From assembly GCF_021352225.1 (NCBI RefSeq), contig NZ_JAAUVI010000012.1:62001-126000 (forward strand): a DNA stretch of 64,000 nt, written 5' to 3'. Origin of the DNA: Methylobacterium sp. C25. Lineage in GTDB: Bacteria > Pseudomonadota > Alphaproteobacteria > Rhizobiales > Beijerinckiaceae. Numbering within the stretch: the stretch's first letter is position 1; each line of letters opens with the position of its first letter. The translations under genes were made by a program, and so were the position numbers. Positions 17,741-26,196 of the stretch are shown piece after piece. The notes beneath the pieces are model-generated. The model saw nothing but the letters and a program-made list of their open reading frames with translations, was not told the origin of the DNA and searched no databases.

Positions 17741-18813
17741 TGGCCCGCGTCGAGATCGCCGAGCTGGCGGCGTGCCTGGCCGAGAACGCCGAGGCCGTGT
17801 GTCGCCGTTACCTCCCGAACGGGCGTCGCCAGGGCCGCTATTGGCGGGTCGGCGATGTCCATGACAGTACCGGTTCCTCGCTCTACGTGCGTCTAACCGG
17901 ACCGGTCTCGGGCCGGGGCCGGCGCGGCAAGTGGACGGATGCGGCCACCGGCGAGCACGGCGACCTGATCGACCTGATCCGGCTCAACCGCGGCCACGCG
18001 GACTGGCGAGAGACCTTGGACGAGGTGCGGGACTTCCTGCGCCTGCCGCAGTCGATTGCGCTCGAACCGGCGCCGCGCCGGGACAGTGGCCCGGAAGCGG
18101 ACCGCGCCGCGTCGGAGGCCGCCCGCCGCCTGTTCCGGATGGGCCGGGCCCTGACGGGCACGCCAGCAGCCACCTACCTCACCGGCCGCGGACTCGGCTT
18201 CGCGTTCGGGGCGCCGGCGTTGCGATACCATCCGGGCTGCTACCATCGCCTCGCCGACGGCACGACGGTCCAGCACCCGGCGCTGCTCGCTGTCGTGACC
18301 GATCCGGTCGGGCGCATCACCGGCGTTGCCCGAACTTGGTTGGCGCGGGACGGGCACGGTAAGGCGGACCTTGCCGATCCCCGCCGATCGATCGGTGGCC
18401 TGCTCGGCAACGGTGTACGCTTCGCAGGCTCCGTTCCGGACACACTGGTAACCGGCGAGGGGTTGGAGAGCGTGCTGTCGGTCCACCGCCTGCTGCCGGC
18501 GATCCCCGCGATGGCCGGACTGTCGGCCAATCACCTCGCTGCCCTCGTCCTCCCGTCCGGCCTGCGGCGCCTGTACGTCGCTCGTGACAACGATGCGGAG
18601 GGCCTGCGGGCGTTCGAGCGGCTGAAGCACCGGGCGGAGGCGGCCGGTGTTCCGGAGGTGTGGGAACTCGTGCCGGCGGCGGACGACTTCAACACCGACC
18701 TCACGGCTCATGGTCCCGACGCCCTGGCGATGCATCTCGCGCCCCAGCTCGCTCGGGACGACGCGATGCGCCTGCCCGGCTTCGGAGTCACACAGGCTGG
18801 AGCCGCGGCCTGA
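17740..18813 (+). CDS. Toprim-domain protein (primase-like)
   Basis: 357 residues from ATG 17740, whose A is the last base of the upstream stop, so translation is probably coupled. The N-terminus has a DNA-primase-like zinc-less region with G-R-Y-W-R-V-G-D and W-T-D-A-A-T-G-E-H-G-D-L-I-D-L. A C-terminal Toprim domain has the Glu motif V-T-G-E-G-L-E-S (about 237) and the Asp motif V-A-R-D-N-D-A-E-G (about 279), which bind magnesium in primases and topoisomerases. It lacks a helicase domain, so it would act with another protein, perhaps the preceding helicase-methylase. Confidence 0.85.
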   Translation: MARVEIAELAACLAENAEAVCRRYLPNGRRQGRYWRVGDVHDSTGSSLYVRLTGPVSGRGRRGKWTDAATGEHGDLIDLIRLNRGHADWRETLDEVRDFLRLPQSIALEPAPRRDSGPEADRAASEAARRLFRMGRALTGTPAATYLTGRGLGFAFGAPALRYHPGCYHRLADGTTVQHPALLAVVTDPVGRITGVARTWLARDGHGKADLADPRRSIGGLLGNGVRFAGSVPDTLVTGEGLESVLSVHRLLPAIPAMAGLSANHLAALVLPSGLRRLYVARDNDAEGLRAFERLKHRAEAAGVPEVWELVPAADDFNTDLTAHGPDALAMHLAPQLARDDAMRLPGFGVTQAGAAA

Positions 18814-19159
18814 TCCCCTGGTCTCGAGGGCCGACGCCGATCGAAGGAGTTCGGCCGTCGGGTCGGAGGGAGCCGGCGCAGCGGCCTTCTCGAGAGGGCG
18901 ACCGATACCGGGTCGGGTGGAGCCCGCAACGGCCTTCCGGCCGACGATTTTCCGCCGCCGCCCCCGGGCGGCTTTGCATCGCGAGACAAAATCGCCGCCT
19001 GCGGCCGTCCTCCGCTGCCGCTGCGGCCCTCGCGGGCCCGTCGCCTGCGATGCGACGGGGCCCCCTCCCCGCTCCGATGCGCGCCCCGTCTCGCCCCGGT
19101 CTGCCGTCGCCACGAAGGCCGCGGCGGTCGCGGCTTCCCGGATCCCGAAAGGCGATGCC
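18814..19159 (+). other. Conserved leader upstream of the SLOG gene
   Basis: No coding sequence recognised. Parts match the leader of the DUF736 gene: a GCCGTCCTCCGCTG-type element near 19005 and the 17-base block GGCCGCGGCGGTCGCGG at 19117-19133. The matched blocks sit at similar distances from their respective start codons (12803 and 19160). Confidence 0.5.
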
Positions 19160-20104
19160 ATGCTTGATCGGCTCGACATTCCTTCATTCCTCACCACGGA
19201 TCGCGACGGCGCAGGTCAGAGTGGCCACCTCCTGGAGGAACTGCTGACGCATCACTACCGCCCCTTCGAGCAGGAGGCCGACCCACGCCCCCTGCCCGAG
19301 GCCGGGGCCGTCGAGGGCGCGATGCTCGGGGCGATGAATGCGCTCGCCGACCTGCTCACCGACACCCGGCTGGAGGATGACGCGGCCGATCTGCTCTGGG
19401 GCTTCGTCAACCTCTTCCATCGCCGCGTGGACACTCTTGAGCGCAAGCTCGATGACAACGAGGTCGCGCAGAAGCGCGCGCAGGGCGAGCAGGACGGCTC
19501 CGAGGTGCGCTCGGTCGACCTGGAGCGGCTGATCGCCTTGGGCTTGAGCCTGACCGAGCGACGCAATGCCTTCGAGTTCGCCCGCGACGCCGCCGCCGCT
19601 GTCTACCGGGTCCAGACCGGCTCGCTCTGGCGCCCCCGGTCGGGCTCGCAGGTCAGCCACCGCACGATGACGGCGGCGATGATCGACTCACGCGACTTCC
19701 TCGCTGCCAAGCGCCGGGCGGAGACCGAGATCTTGGTGCCGCCGGGCCCGCGCATCGCCTTCACCGGCGGTCAGGACTACCAGGAGGTGGACCGGATCTG
19801 GACCGTGCTCGATCGGGTGAAGGCCAAGCATCCGACCATGGTGCTCATGCACGGCGGAAGTCCGAAGGGTGCGGAGCTGATCGCGGCGAAGTGGGCGGAT
19901 GCCCGCAAGGTGCCGCAGGTTGCGTTCAGGCCGGATTGGACGAAGCACGGCAAGGCGGCGCCGTTCCGGCGCAACGACGCGATGATCGAGGCCATGCCGA
20001 TCGGCGTGGTGCAGTTCCCCGGTGGCGGGATCAGCGACAATCTCGCCGACAAAGCGCTGTCGCGGGGCATTCCAGTCCAGCGGGGCGTTAAAGCCAGCGT
20101 TTAA
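19160..20104 (+). CDS. DUF2493 / SLOG-family (YspA-like) protein
   Basis: 314 residues from ATG 19160 (GAAAGG upstream). The N-terminal ~190 residues are helical and acidic. The C-terminal ~120 residues carry the DUF2493 pattern: R-I-A-F-T-G-G-Q-D-Y-Q, D-R-I-W-T-V-L-D, H-G-G-S-P-K-G-A-E-L-I-A-A-K-W-A and F-R-P-D-W-x-x-H-G-K-A-A-P-F-R-R-N. This belongs to the SLOG superfamily, which binds nucleotides or nucleotide-derived ligands. Family members are common on plasmids and have been proposed as sensors in conflict systems. No effector is fused or adjacent, so the role here is open. Confidence 0.85.
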   Translation: MLDRLDIPSFLTTDRDGAGQSGHLLEELLTHHYRPFEQEADPRPLPEAGAVEGAMLGAMNALADLLTDTRLEDDAADLLWGFVNLFHRRVDTLERKLDDNEVAQKRAQGEQDGSEVRSVDLERLIALGLSLTERRNAFEFARDAAAAVYRVQTGSLWRPRSGSQVSHRTMTAAMIDSRDFLAAKRRAETEILVPPGPRIAFTGGQDYQEVDRIWTVLDRVKAKHPTMVLMHGGSPKGAELIAAKWADARKVPQVAFRPDWTKHGKAAPFRRNDAMIEAMPIGVVQFPGGGISDNLADKALSRGIPVQRGVKASV

Positions 20105-20723
20105 AGTGGAGAAGGCCGCCGATTGCCGACAAGATAGCACCATGGCGATTGAAGGCTGAAATATATTAGCGCTCCAGCTAAAAACATATCGTGACCGACT
20201 TGATCTGTTGCACTGAGATCAAGCGCGGCTCTGGGAAACGCACACTGATCGACGTTGGAGGGCTTCATTATCGACCTCGCAAAGCATCATTATCATGATA
20301 GCCACTCCGCATCCCAAACATCATCATGTGCGGCGACCGCAATGCAATCCATTGCGCGGCAGAACAGAAGCACAAGTTGCCATAGGGGTGGATTTTCCGA
20401 GAAGAAGACAACGCACGGTTTGTCAGACGAACGTCCGACGCCAGCGTGAAGATCGATTTCGAAACAGCTTCGAACGTACACCAGAGCGCTTCGGGCTCGT
20501 CTGGATCAGCGGCATTAAGGCCAAGGTTGGCCACGTCCAGCTGTGCCACTCTCGGATGCCGTTCGTGTGGGGACATGCTGGAGGCTCGTGCATAAAAATC
20601 TCGGTCCGCTGATCGGCCGAATGCGCGATCCAGCTACCCTTTCGACTCGACACCCTTGGCCGAATCGTCGTTCTTGCCTAACACTTACAGTTTCTCGGTT
20701 CGATTGGCCGATTTTCTGAAAAC
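20105..20723. other. AT-rich intergenic region upstream of repABC
   Basis: About 620 bases. Contains a small hairpin TTAGC/GCTAA at 20166-20181 and a 10-base palindrome TATCATGATA at 20291-20300. Open frames here (for example 20295-20612) show no recognisable protein. I see no iterons; RepABC plasmids usually carry their origin within repC. The repA promoter is probably in the last 100 bases. Confidence 0.45.
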
Positions 20724-21956
20724 GTGTTTGAGGCGATGAACCAGCGTGCGGTCGTAGCATCACCAGCAGAGCGGGCTATCGAGGCGCCGGGCGCTTTGAT
20801 CGGCCAAGATGCCGCGACTCTGCGTAGCCGTCTGCAGTCGATCAGTTCGGGTCTTTTCCCGCCGGACGCAGCGAAGACGCTTCGGCGGTTCGCCGCAAGC
20901 GAAGCCGCCAAAATTCTCGGGGTTACGGTCCAGCGCCTCAGCCAGCTCGAAGGCGACGAGGCCGTTCCCGATCCCGAGATCTCGAACACGGGGCGCCGCT
21001 CCTACAGTCTCGATGACATACACGCGATCCGGCTGCACCTCGACAAGGTGACGAAAACCGACCGCCGTTACGATCCCTGCCGCGAGGATGGTGAGCACCT
21101 ACAGGTCATCTCGGTCGTCAACTTCAAAGGTGGGTCCGGCAAAACCACCACGGCGGCACACCTCGCTCAGTCGCTGGCACTGCGCGGATACCGGGTGCTC
21201 GCGATCGATCTCGACCCGCAGGCCAGTCTGTCCGCCCTGCTGGGGGTGCAGCCCGAGATCGACGTCGCGCCGAACCAGACGCTCTACGCTGCCATCCGGT
21301 ATGACAACGAGCGCCGGGCACTGAGCGAGGTCATCCGCAAGACCTACTTCGCCGGTCTCGATCTTATCCCGGCCAACCTCGAACTGCAGGACTTCGAGTT
21401 CGACACGCCGCGGGCGTTGACCAGCCGCAAGCCGGGCGAGCCGCTGTTTTTCGAAAGGATGGCGCGGGCGCTCGACGAGGTCGAGGCCGATTACGACGTC
21501 GTGGTCGTCGATTGCCCGCCGCAGCTCGGCTACCTGACGCTGTCCGCGCTCAGCGCTGCGACGGCGCTGCTGGTCACCGTGCACCCGCAGATGCTGGACG
21601 TCGCCTCAATGAGCCAGTTCCTCGCGATGGTCGAAGACCTGCTGTCCGTTATTTCGGAGCAGGGCGCCACGCTGAGCTACGACTGGATCAGCTACCTCAT
21701 CACGCGTTACGAGCCGCAGGACGGCCCGCAGACGCAGGTCGTCGGCATGCTCCGCGATCTGTTCGGCGATCGCGTCCTGACGAGCCCGATGCTGAAATCG
21801 TCGGCCGTGTCCGATGCCGGGCTTTCCAAGCAGACCCTCTACGAAATGGGCCGCACCGGGGTCACCCGCTCGACCTATGATCGCGCACTGGAGGCGCTCG
21901 ACCTGGTCAACGGGGAGATTGAAACCAAGATGCAGCGCGGGTGGGGCCGGGCATGA
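20724..21956 (+). CDS. repA: Plasmid partitioning protein RepA (ParA family ATPase)
   Basis: 410 residues if the GTG at 20724 is used; ATG 20736 is the alternative (GAGG lies only two bases before it). An N-terminal helix-turn-helix-like region (A-S-E-A-A-K-I-L-G-V-T-V-Q-R-L-S, about 55-75) binds the repABC operator. The Walker-type ATPase begins with F-K-G-G-S-G-K-T-T-T near 133, then D-L-D-P-Q-A-S-L-S, and V-V-V-D-C-P-P-Q near 258. RepA with RepB partitions the plasmid and, in known systems, represses repABC transcription. ATGA overlap with repB shows one operon. Confidence 0.95.
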   Translation: MFEAMNQRAVVASPAERAIEAPGALIGQDAATLRSRLQSISSGLFPPDAAKTLRRFAASEAAKILGVTVQRLSQLEGDEAVPDPEISNTGRRSYSLDDIHAIRLHLDKVTKTDRRYDPCREDGEHLQVISVVNFKGGSGKTTTAAHLAQSLALRGYRVLAIDLDPQASLSALLGVQPEIDVAPNQTLYAAIRYDNERRALSEVIRKTYFAGLDLIPANLELQDFEFDTPRALTSRKPGEPLFFERMARALDEVEADYDVVVVDCPPQLGYLTLSALSAATALLVTVHPQMLDVASMSQFLAMVEDLLSVISEQGATLSYDWISYLITRYEPQDGPQTQVVGMLRDLFGDRVLTSPMLKSSAVSDAGLSKQTLYEMGRTGVTRSTYDRALEALDLVNGEIETKMQRGWGRA

Positions 21957-23008
21957 GCAGAAAGGCGAACCTCAGCGCCCTGCTCGCCGGCAAGACTGCG
22001 CCCGCTTCCGCTCCGCAAACGGAGGCTGCCGCAGAGAACTTGGCAGCTGCCAAGACAGCTCCTGCCCCGGCCGAAAAGGGCGACTTGGCAGCTGCCAAGA
22101 AAGCGCCGCCGGACTGGTCCGCGCGTCCGCGGAGTGGTGCGATCCGCGGCATGGAAGCGACCCTGCGCACGCTCGCGGTTGGCCCAACGGGAGCCGAGGA
22201 CGGCACGTCGGTCGTCGAACTCGATCCGACCCTTCTCGATCCGTCCATGGTGGTTGATCGCGTCGCCGACCCCGGCGATCCGTCGTTCGCAGCACTCGTC
22301 GACAGCATGCGTGACGGTGGCCAGCAGGTCCCGATTCTGGTGCGCAGACATCCGCAGGCCGCCGGCCGGTACCAGATCGCCTATGGGCACCGCCGCTGGC
22401 GCGCCGCGGCCGAACTCGGCTGGCCGGTCCGAGCGGTCATCAGGCCCCTGACGGATGACGAGCTCGTCGTCGCGCAAGGCAAGGAGAACCTCGAACGGCG
22501 CGATCTCAGCTACATCGAGAGGGCGCTGTTCGCCGCTCGCATGGAAGCCCAAGGGTTCAAGCGCGAGACGATCTGGTCGGCGATGGGTACCGTCGAATCC
22601 GAGATCAGCCGGTACGTCGCCATCGTCGCGAACGTGCCTGAGCATCTTATCGCGGCGATCGGACCGGCCCCCAAGATCGGGCGCCCGCGCTGGGTCGCAT
22701 TCAGCGATCGGCTCAAGGCGGTCGGCGCCGGCCTCGCCGAAGCCGCCGTGGCCGAGCTTGGCTTCGCGGAGAAGGCGACGGACGACCGATTCGCTGCCGT
22801 GTTCGCAGCGCTGAGCGGGAAGGCGGCGGTGAAGGCACCCAAGCCGCAGGTCTGGAAGGATCCCCAAGGCCGCAAGGTCGCGCGCGTCGAGCGCAGCGGC
22901 GGCCGCTTCATTCTGTCGATCGACGAGACGATGGAGCCCGATCTCGGCTCCGCGCTTCTCGACCGGCTCCCCGAGATCCTCGCCGCCCTCAAGGCCGGCA
23001 AGGCTTAA
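21953..23008 (+). CDS. repB: Plasmid partitioning protein RepB (ParB family)
   Basis: 351 residues starting at ATG 21953 inside the repA stop. The N-terminus S-R-K-A-N-L-S-A-L-L-A-G-K is the RepB type that contacts RepA. Two L-A-A-A-K segments at ~30 and ~45 are encoded by 16-bp palindromes (separate entries). The ParB core has Q-Q-V-P-I-L-V-R, Y-G-H-R-R-W-R-A-A and Q-G-K-E-N-L-E-R-R-D-L-S, followed by a helix-turn-helix. It binds parS sites for segregation. The short Ala/Pro-rich insertion carrying the palindromes looks like an in-frame addition. Confidence 0.95.
   Translation: MSRKANLSALLAGKTAPASAPQTEAAAENLAAAKTAPAPAEKGDLAAAKKAPPDWSARPRSGAIRGMEATLRTLAVGPTGAEDGTSVVELDPTLLDPSMVVDRVADPGDPSFAALVDSMRDGGQQVPILVRRHPQAAGRYQIAYGHRRWRAAAELGWPVRAVIRPLTDDELVVAQGKENLERRDLSYIERALFAARMEAQGFKRETIWSAMGTVESEISRYVAIVANVPEHLIAAIGPAPKIGRPRWVAFSDRLKAVGAGLAEAAVAELGFAEKATDDRFAAVFAALSGKAAVKAPKPQVWKDPQGRKVARVERSGGRFILSIDETMEPDLGSALLDRLPEILAALKAGKA
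22039..22054. promoter_or_regulatory. parS-like palindrome, copy 1, inside repB
   Basis: CTTGGCAGCTGCCAAG is a perfect 16-bp palindrome. It fits the repABC parS consensus GTT-N2-C-N-GC-N-G-N2-AAC at every internal fixed position, differing only in the outermost base of each arm. It encodes L-A-A-A-K in RepB. Confidence 0.7.
22084..22099. promoter_or_regulatory. parS-like palindrome, copy 2, inside repB
   Basis: A second identical copy of CTTGGCAGCTGCCAAG, centred 45 bp after the first (about four helical turns). I found no third copy in the window. The pair in the coding sequence may be the centromere of this replicon. Confidence 0.7.
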
Positions 23009-23052
23009 CCCCGCCCGTCGCCCGAACCGAAAGGAGACCGACCCCCCGGAAT

Positions 23053-23108
23053 AAGAAAAGGCCCCCGAACCGCGTCCGGAAGGCCCTCTCTGTCGTCTGA
23101 GCAACCAC
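23053..23108 (-). ncRNA. Antisense counter-transcribed RNA (ctRNA/incA) of repABC
   Basis: Located between repB and repC on the opposite strand, where RepABC plasmids encode a ~55-nt antisense RNA that limits RepC synthesis and sets incompatibility. The 3' half forms an intrinsic terminator: stem arms at 23074-23085 and 23060-23070 (11 pairs, one bulge, loop GCG), followed by TTTTCTT reading leftwards. The exact 5' end, placed near 23108, is inferred from the promoter. Confidence 0.75.
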
Positions 23109-23110
23109 AG

Positions 23111-23138
23111 AGAATCATACCTCCCGGCACATCGTCAA
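23111..23138 (-). promoter_or_regulatory. Promoter of the antisense ctRNA
   Basis: On the minus strand TTGACG (-35) is at 23138-23133 and TATGATTCT (-10 area) at 23119-23111, a spacer of about 16 if GATTCT is used. The -35 is one arm of an inverted repeat, CGTCAA/TTGACG (23133-23149). Confidence 0.55.
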
Positions 23139-23198
23139 GCGATTTGACGCCGACCCGTTTCGGCGAACGCCCCATCTTTGCCCGGCCTCGGCCACGCC

Positions 23199-24473
23199 AT
23201 GATCGATCACATCACGACGCCCTTCGGGCGGCGATCGCTGACGGCTGCGCAGATTCAGGCGCAGGCGAATGCTGCCGCATGCCCGCCCGAGACCACCACG
23301 GACAAATGGGCCGTGGTCCGCCACGTCTCGACCGCCCGCTGCGAACTGGGCCTGGCGGACCGCGCCATCGCGATCCTGTCGGCTCTGGTCAGCTTCTATC
23401 CGGAGACGACGCTACAGGCCGGAGAGGGCGCTCAGCTGGTCGTGTTCCCGTCGAACGCCCAGATCCGGCTTCGGGCGCATGGCATCGCCGAAACGACCCT
23501 GCGGTATCATCTCGGGGCGCTTGTCGAGGCCGGCATCCTCATCCGCCGCGATAGCCCGAACGGGAAGCGTTACGCCCGGAAAACGCAGGGGGGCGAGATC
23601 GCGGACGCCTTCGGCTTCGACCTGACGCCGCTGGTCGCCCGCGCGGCCGAGTTCGCGGCGATTGCGGACCGGATCGCTGCAGCGGAACGCGCCGAACGCC
23701 TCGCCAAGGAGCGTGTCAGCCTGATGCGGCGTGATCTCCGCAAGCTGATCGCCTGGGCAGCCGAGGCCGGCGCGCCTGGCCCATGGGACGACCTGTCGGT
23801 ACAGCTCGATGCGCTGATCGACGGCTTCCCCCGCCGGCCGTCGGGCGAGGCCCTGGCGGCCATGGACGCCGCACTCGGCGCCTTGTTGATCGAAACCCAC
23901 AAGCATCTGGATGTTGGTGCAGAATCCACGATTCACGTTGGCAATGCCAGCGAAACGCGACGGCACCATCAGAATTCAAAACCAGACCCCTCTAGAATCG
24001 GAAAAGCATCCGAGGGGAGCCCAGAAGAACTCGCCGCGCCACAGGCAGGGCCGGGCAGGGCGGGATCGACGTACCCGCTCCCCATGGTGTTGGAGGCTTG
24101 CCCCGACATCGTCGATTACGCCCGGGGTGGCGTCAGGACCTGGGGCGACCTGGTCGATGCCGCCGATCTGGTTCGCGCCATGCTCGGGATAAGCCCCACC
24201 GCATGGCAGGAGGCCCGGGACGTCATGGGGGCAGAGACGGCAGCGGTGACGGTTGCGGCAATCCTGCAGCGAACCGAGCATATTCGAAGCCCCGGCGGCT
24301 ATCTGCGGTCGCTGGTCGAGCGAAAGCGGAAAGAGTTGTTCAGCCTCGGCCCTGTGCTGCAGGCCCTGTTGCGAGCCCGGGCACCAGCCGGAATGCATGC
24401 CGGCAGGGAGAAGTTCAGTGCTCCAAGAGCGTTGGGCGCTTCTAGCGTGGTCCTGCGGGGAGGTGGCGGGTAG
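23199..24473 (+). CDS. repC: Plasmid replication initiator RepC
   Basis: 424 residues from ATG 23199, chosen because the family N-terminus reads H-I-T-T-P-F-G-R-R-x-L-T; a TTG at 23178 is less likely. The N-terminal winged-helix region (about 60-130) includes F-P-S-N-A-Q-I-R-L-R-A-H-G-I and T-L-R-Y-H-L-G-A-L-V-E-A-G-I. The middle is coiled (A-E-R-A-E-R-L-A-K-E-R) and the C-terminal domain has W-Q-E-A-R-D-V-M-G and the S-P-G-G-Y-L-R-S-L box. RepC binds the origin, normally within its own gene. There is no strong ribosome-binding site, consistent with control by the ctRNA and leader folding. Confidence 0.95.
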   Translation: MIDHITTPFGRRSLTAAQIQAQANAAACPPETTTDKWAVVRHVSTARCELGLADRAIAILSALVSFYPETTLQAGEGAQLVVFPSNAQIRLRAHGIAETTLRYHLGALVEAGILIRRDSPNGKRYARKTQGGEIADAFGFDLTPLVARAAEFAAIADRIAAAERAERLAKERVSLMRRDLRKLIAWAAEAGAPGPWDDLSVQLDALIDGFPRRPSGEALAAMDAALGALLIETHKHLDVGAESTIHVGNASETRRHHQNSKPDPSRIGKASEGSPEELAAPQAGPGRAGSTYPLPMVLEACPDIVDYARGGVRTWGDLVDAADLVRAMLGISPTAWQEARDVMGAETAAVTVAAILQRTEHIRSPGGYLRSLVERKRKELFSLGPVLQALLRARAPAGMHAGREKFSAPRALGASSVVLRGGGG

Positions 24474-25015
24474 GTTTCAATAACGGGCAACGCTCGATTC
24501 TAACAGAAACCTGCCTCATGGACATTGAAATGAACGTGGCGACGCCTAAGGGTGACTCCTCTGCCAGATAGAATCGCACGGGCCTGCGGCAATCCAGTCT
24601 TGCTTTTGGCTTGGCCTCGTTTTGTCCGTGAGTGACCGGCTTTAGGTAGCTTCCCTTTCAGCGCATCGGCATCAACCTAATGAGCCGTAACAGCAGGAGC
24701 GCGTTCGTCCGGCTATGGCCGTACGACCAGGCTCTACTCGGGGCTGGTGGCCCCTCCCCGAACCGCGTCGCGTTTCGACCGCTCACGCGGTGACGATCCT
24801 TCGCGCGGGAGCCACATCCTGAACCGGGGGGCTGCTCAGTCCGCCCAGGATACCGGTCCGGATCAGCCCGCTTCAAGGACGAGCGGTTCCCCCAAAATGC
24901 TGGCGCATTTCGGCTCCCCCACTCGCCGGCTCCGCCGGTCGCTGCCGCGCTCCTTGACCCGGCCCGACACGACCCCGTGCGCGCTCTCGTCTTCACATGA
25001 CGAGAGGAACACGAG
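24474..25015. other. Intergenic region downstream of repC
   Basis: About 540 bases. AGGTTTC at 24472-24478 and GAAACCT at 24506-24512 could form a long-loop hairpin just after repC. The rest holds no coding sequence or RNA I can support. Confidence 0.35.
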
Positions 25016-25201
25016 ATGTCGCACGTCGACCACATCGCGGAACTGCGCGCCGAACTCGCCCACTGCCTGCTGACCAAGCGCGAACGCGCCCAGCTCGAAG
25101 CGGAGTTGAGGAAGGCTCTGGCGGCTCGGGCTTCGAGCGACAGGCGGATCCCGACACCATCCATGCCAGGCACAGAGCTCAACGGCGCCGCACGCTTTTG
25201 A
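25016..25201 (+). CDS. Small helical hypothetical protein (61 aa)
   Basis: Starts at ATG 25016 behind GAGGAACACGAG. The first 38 residues form a charged amphipathic helix (H-I-A-E-L-R-A-E-L-A-H, K-R-E-R-A-Q-L-E-A-E-L-R-K-A-L), the rest is Pro/Ser/Thr-rich. I recognise no family. Length, ribosome-binding site and composition support translation. Confidence 0.5.
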   Translation: MSHVDHIAELRAELAHCLLTKRERAQLEAELRKALAARASSDRRIPTPSMPGTELNGAARF

Positions 25202-25302
25202 GCGTCGACACAGGAGGCGGTGCGTCCGCCTCCTGGCCTCCTGCGTGATCGGCCCGATACGTGTGCGGGCAACGCCTGAGCACGTTGCGACCGGCCGGTC
25301 CA

Positions 25303-25320
25303 TGTTTGCCCGGACAAACA
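25303..25320. promoter_or_regulatory. Dyad upstream of second parAB
   Basis: TGTTTGCCCGGACAAACA is an 18-bp near-perfect inverted repeat (one mismatched pair). The outer arms TGTTT/AAACA match those of the bacterial parS consensus. A related site lies after parB at 27213-27231. Confidence 0.55.
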
Positions 25321-25443
25321 CCTGCGATTTTTACCAGCCTGTCTCGCGTGCGCAGCCGCCGATAGATTCGCTTCGAGCCGCCGACGATCGTGAGTCATCG
25401 CGAGCGTCGACTACTGGAACGACGACGCAAGCCGGACGATGCC

Positions 25444-26196
25444 ATGAAAGTGCTTGTAGTCAACAATCAGAAGGGCGGGGTCGGCAAAAGCACGATCGCC
25501 GTTCACCTCGCTTGGTATTTCGCAGAGCTTGGCCAGCGGGTTCTGTTCGTGGACCTCGACCCCCAGCGCAACGGCACCTCGACCCTCGATGCCCATACCG
25601 GAGCGCTGCCGGCCTCCGCACTGTTCCTCGATACGGTGCAGATCGAGCCACTCTCGGAACCGAGCATTCGCGTCGTCCCGGGTGATCCGAAGCTGCAGGG
25701 CATCAACGACGTCGAGGCCAAGGTCATCAATCGGTACAAAGCGAATCTGATCGCGGCCGCCAACGGCTTCGACGTAGCGGTGATCGATACCCCGCCAACC
25801 TTCAGCGTGCGCAACCTCGCGGCCCTCATCGGCGCCCACTACGTTCTCGCCCCGATCGACCTCGACGAATACGCGATCGACGGTATCGAAGCGCTCCTCA
25901 AGAACGTCACTGGCGTAAGACAGCGCTTCAATCCCGAACTCATCTTCCTCGGATTAATGCCGAACCGACTGCAGGCGACCTCGCCGCGCCAGCGCGCGAA
26001 TCTCGAAACACTCGTGCGCAACGTCGGCCCCCGCTACTTGTTCGACGGCGTCATCCTGCAACGCTCGGCCTTCGGCGAAGCCCTGTCCGAGAAGAAGCCT
26101 GTCTGGGCCCTGACCAAGACCTCGGCACGGGAAGCCGGCCGCGAGATCCGAGCGGTGTTCGCGAAGGTGGCGGCCCGGATGGAGATCGCGGCATGA
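25444..26196 (+). CDS. parA: ParA-family ATPase (second partition system)
   Basis: 250 residues; ATG 25444 is preferred because the protein then begins [17 protein letters not shown], with the deviant Walker A at 10-17 as in short (type Ib-like) ParAs. The other motifs are V-D-L-D-P-Q and V-I-D-T-P-P-T-F. It lacks the N-terminal operator-binding domain of RepA. ParA ATPases bind nucleoid DNA and move ParB-bound plasmid copies. ATGA overlap with the next gene indicates a two-gene operon. Confidence 0.9.
   Translation: MKVLVVNNQKGGVGKSTIAVHLAWYFAELGQRVLFVDLDPQRNGTSTLDAHTGALPASALFLDTVQIEPLSEPSIRVVPGDPKLQGINDVEAKVINRYKANLIAAANGFDVAVIDTPPTFSVRNLAALIGAHYVLAPIDLDEYAIDGIEALLKNVTGVRQRFNPELIFLGLMPNRLQATSPRQRANLETLVRNVGPRYLFDGVILQRSAFGEALSEKKPVWALTKTSAREAGREIRAVFAKVAARMEIAA

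Noticed and set aside
20295-20612. Open frames in both strands upstream of repA
   Set aside because: Short, His/Arg/Cys-rich and unlike any family; no ribosome-binding site. Treated as intergenic.
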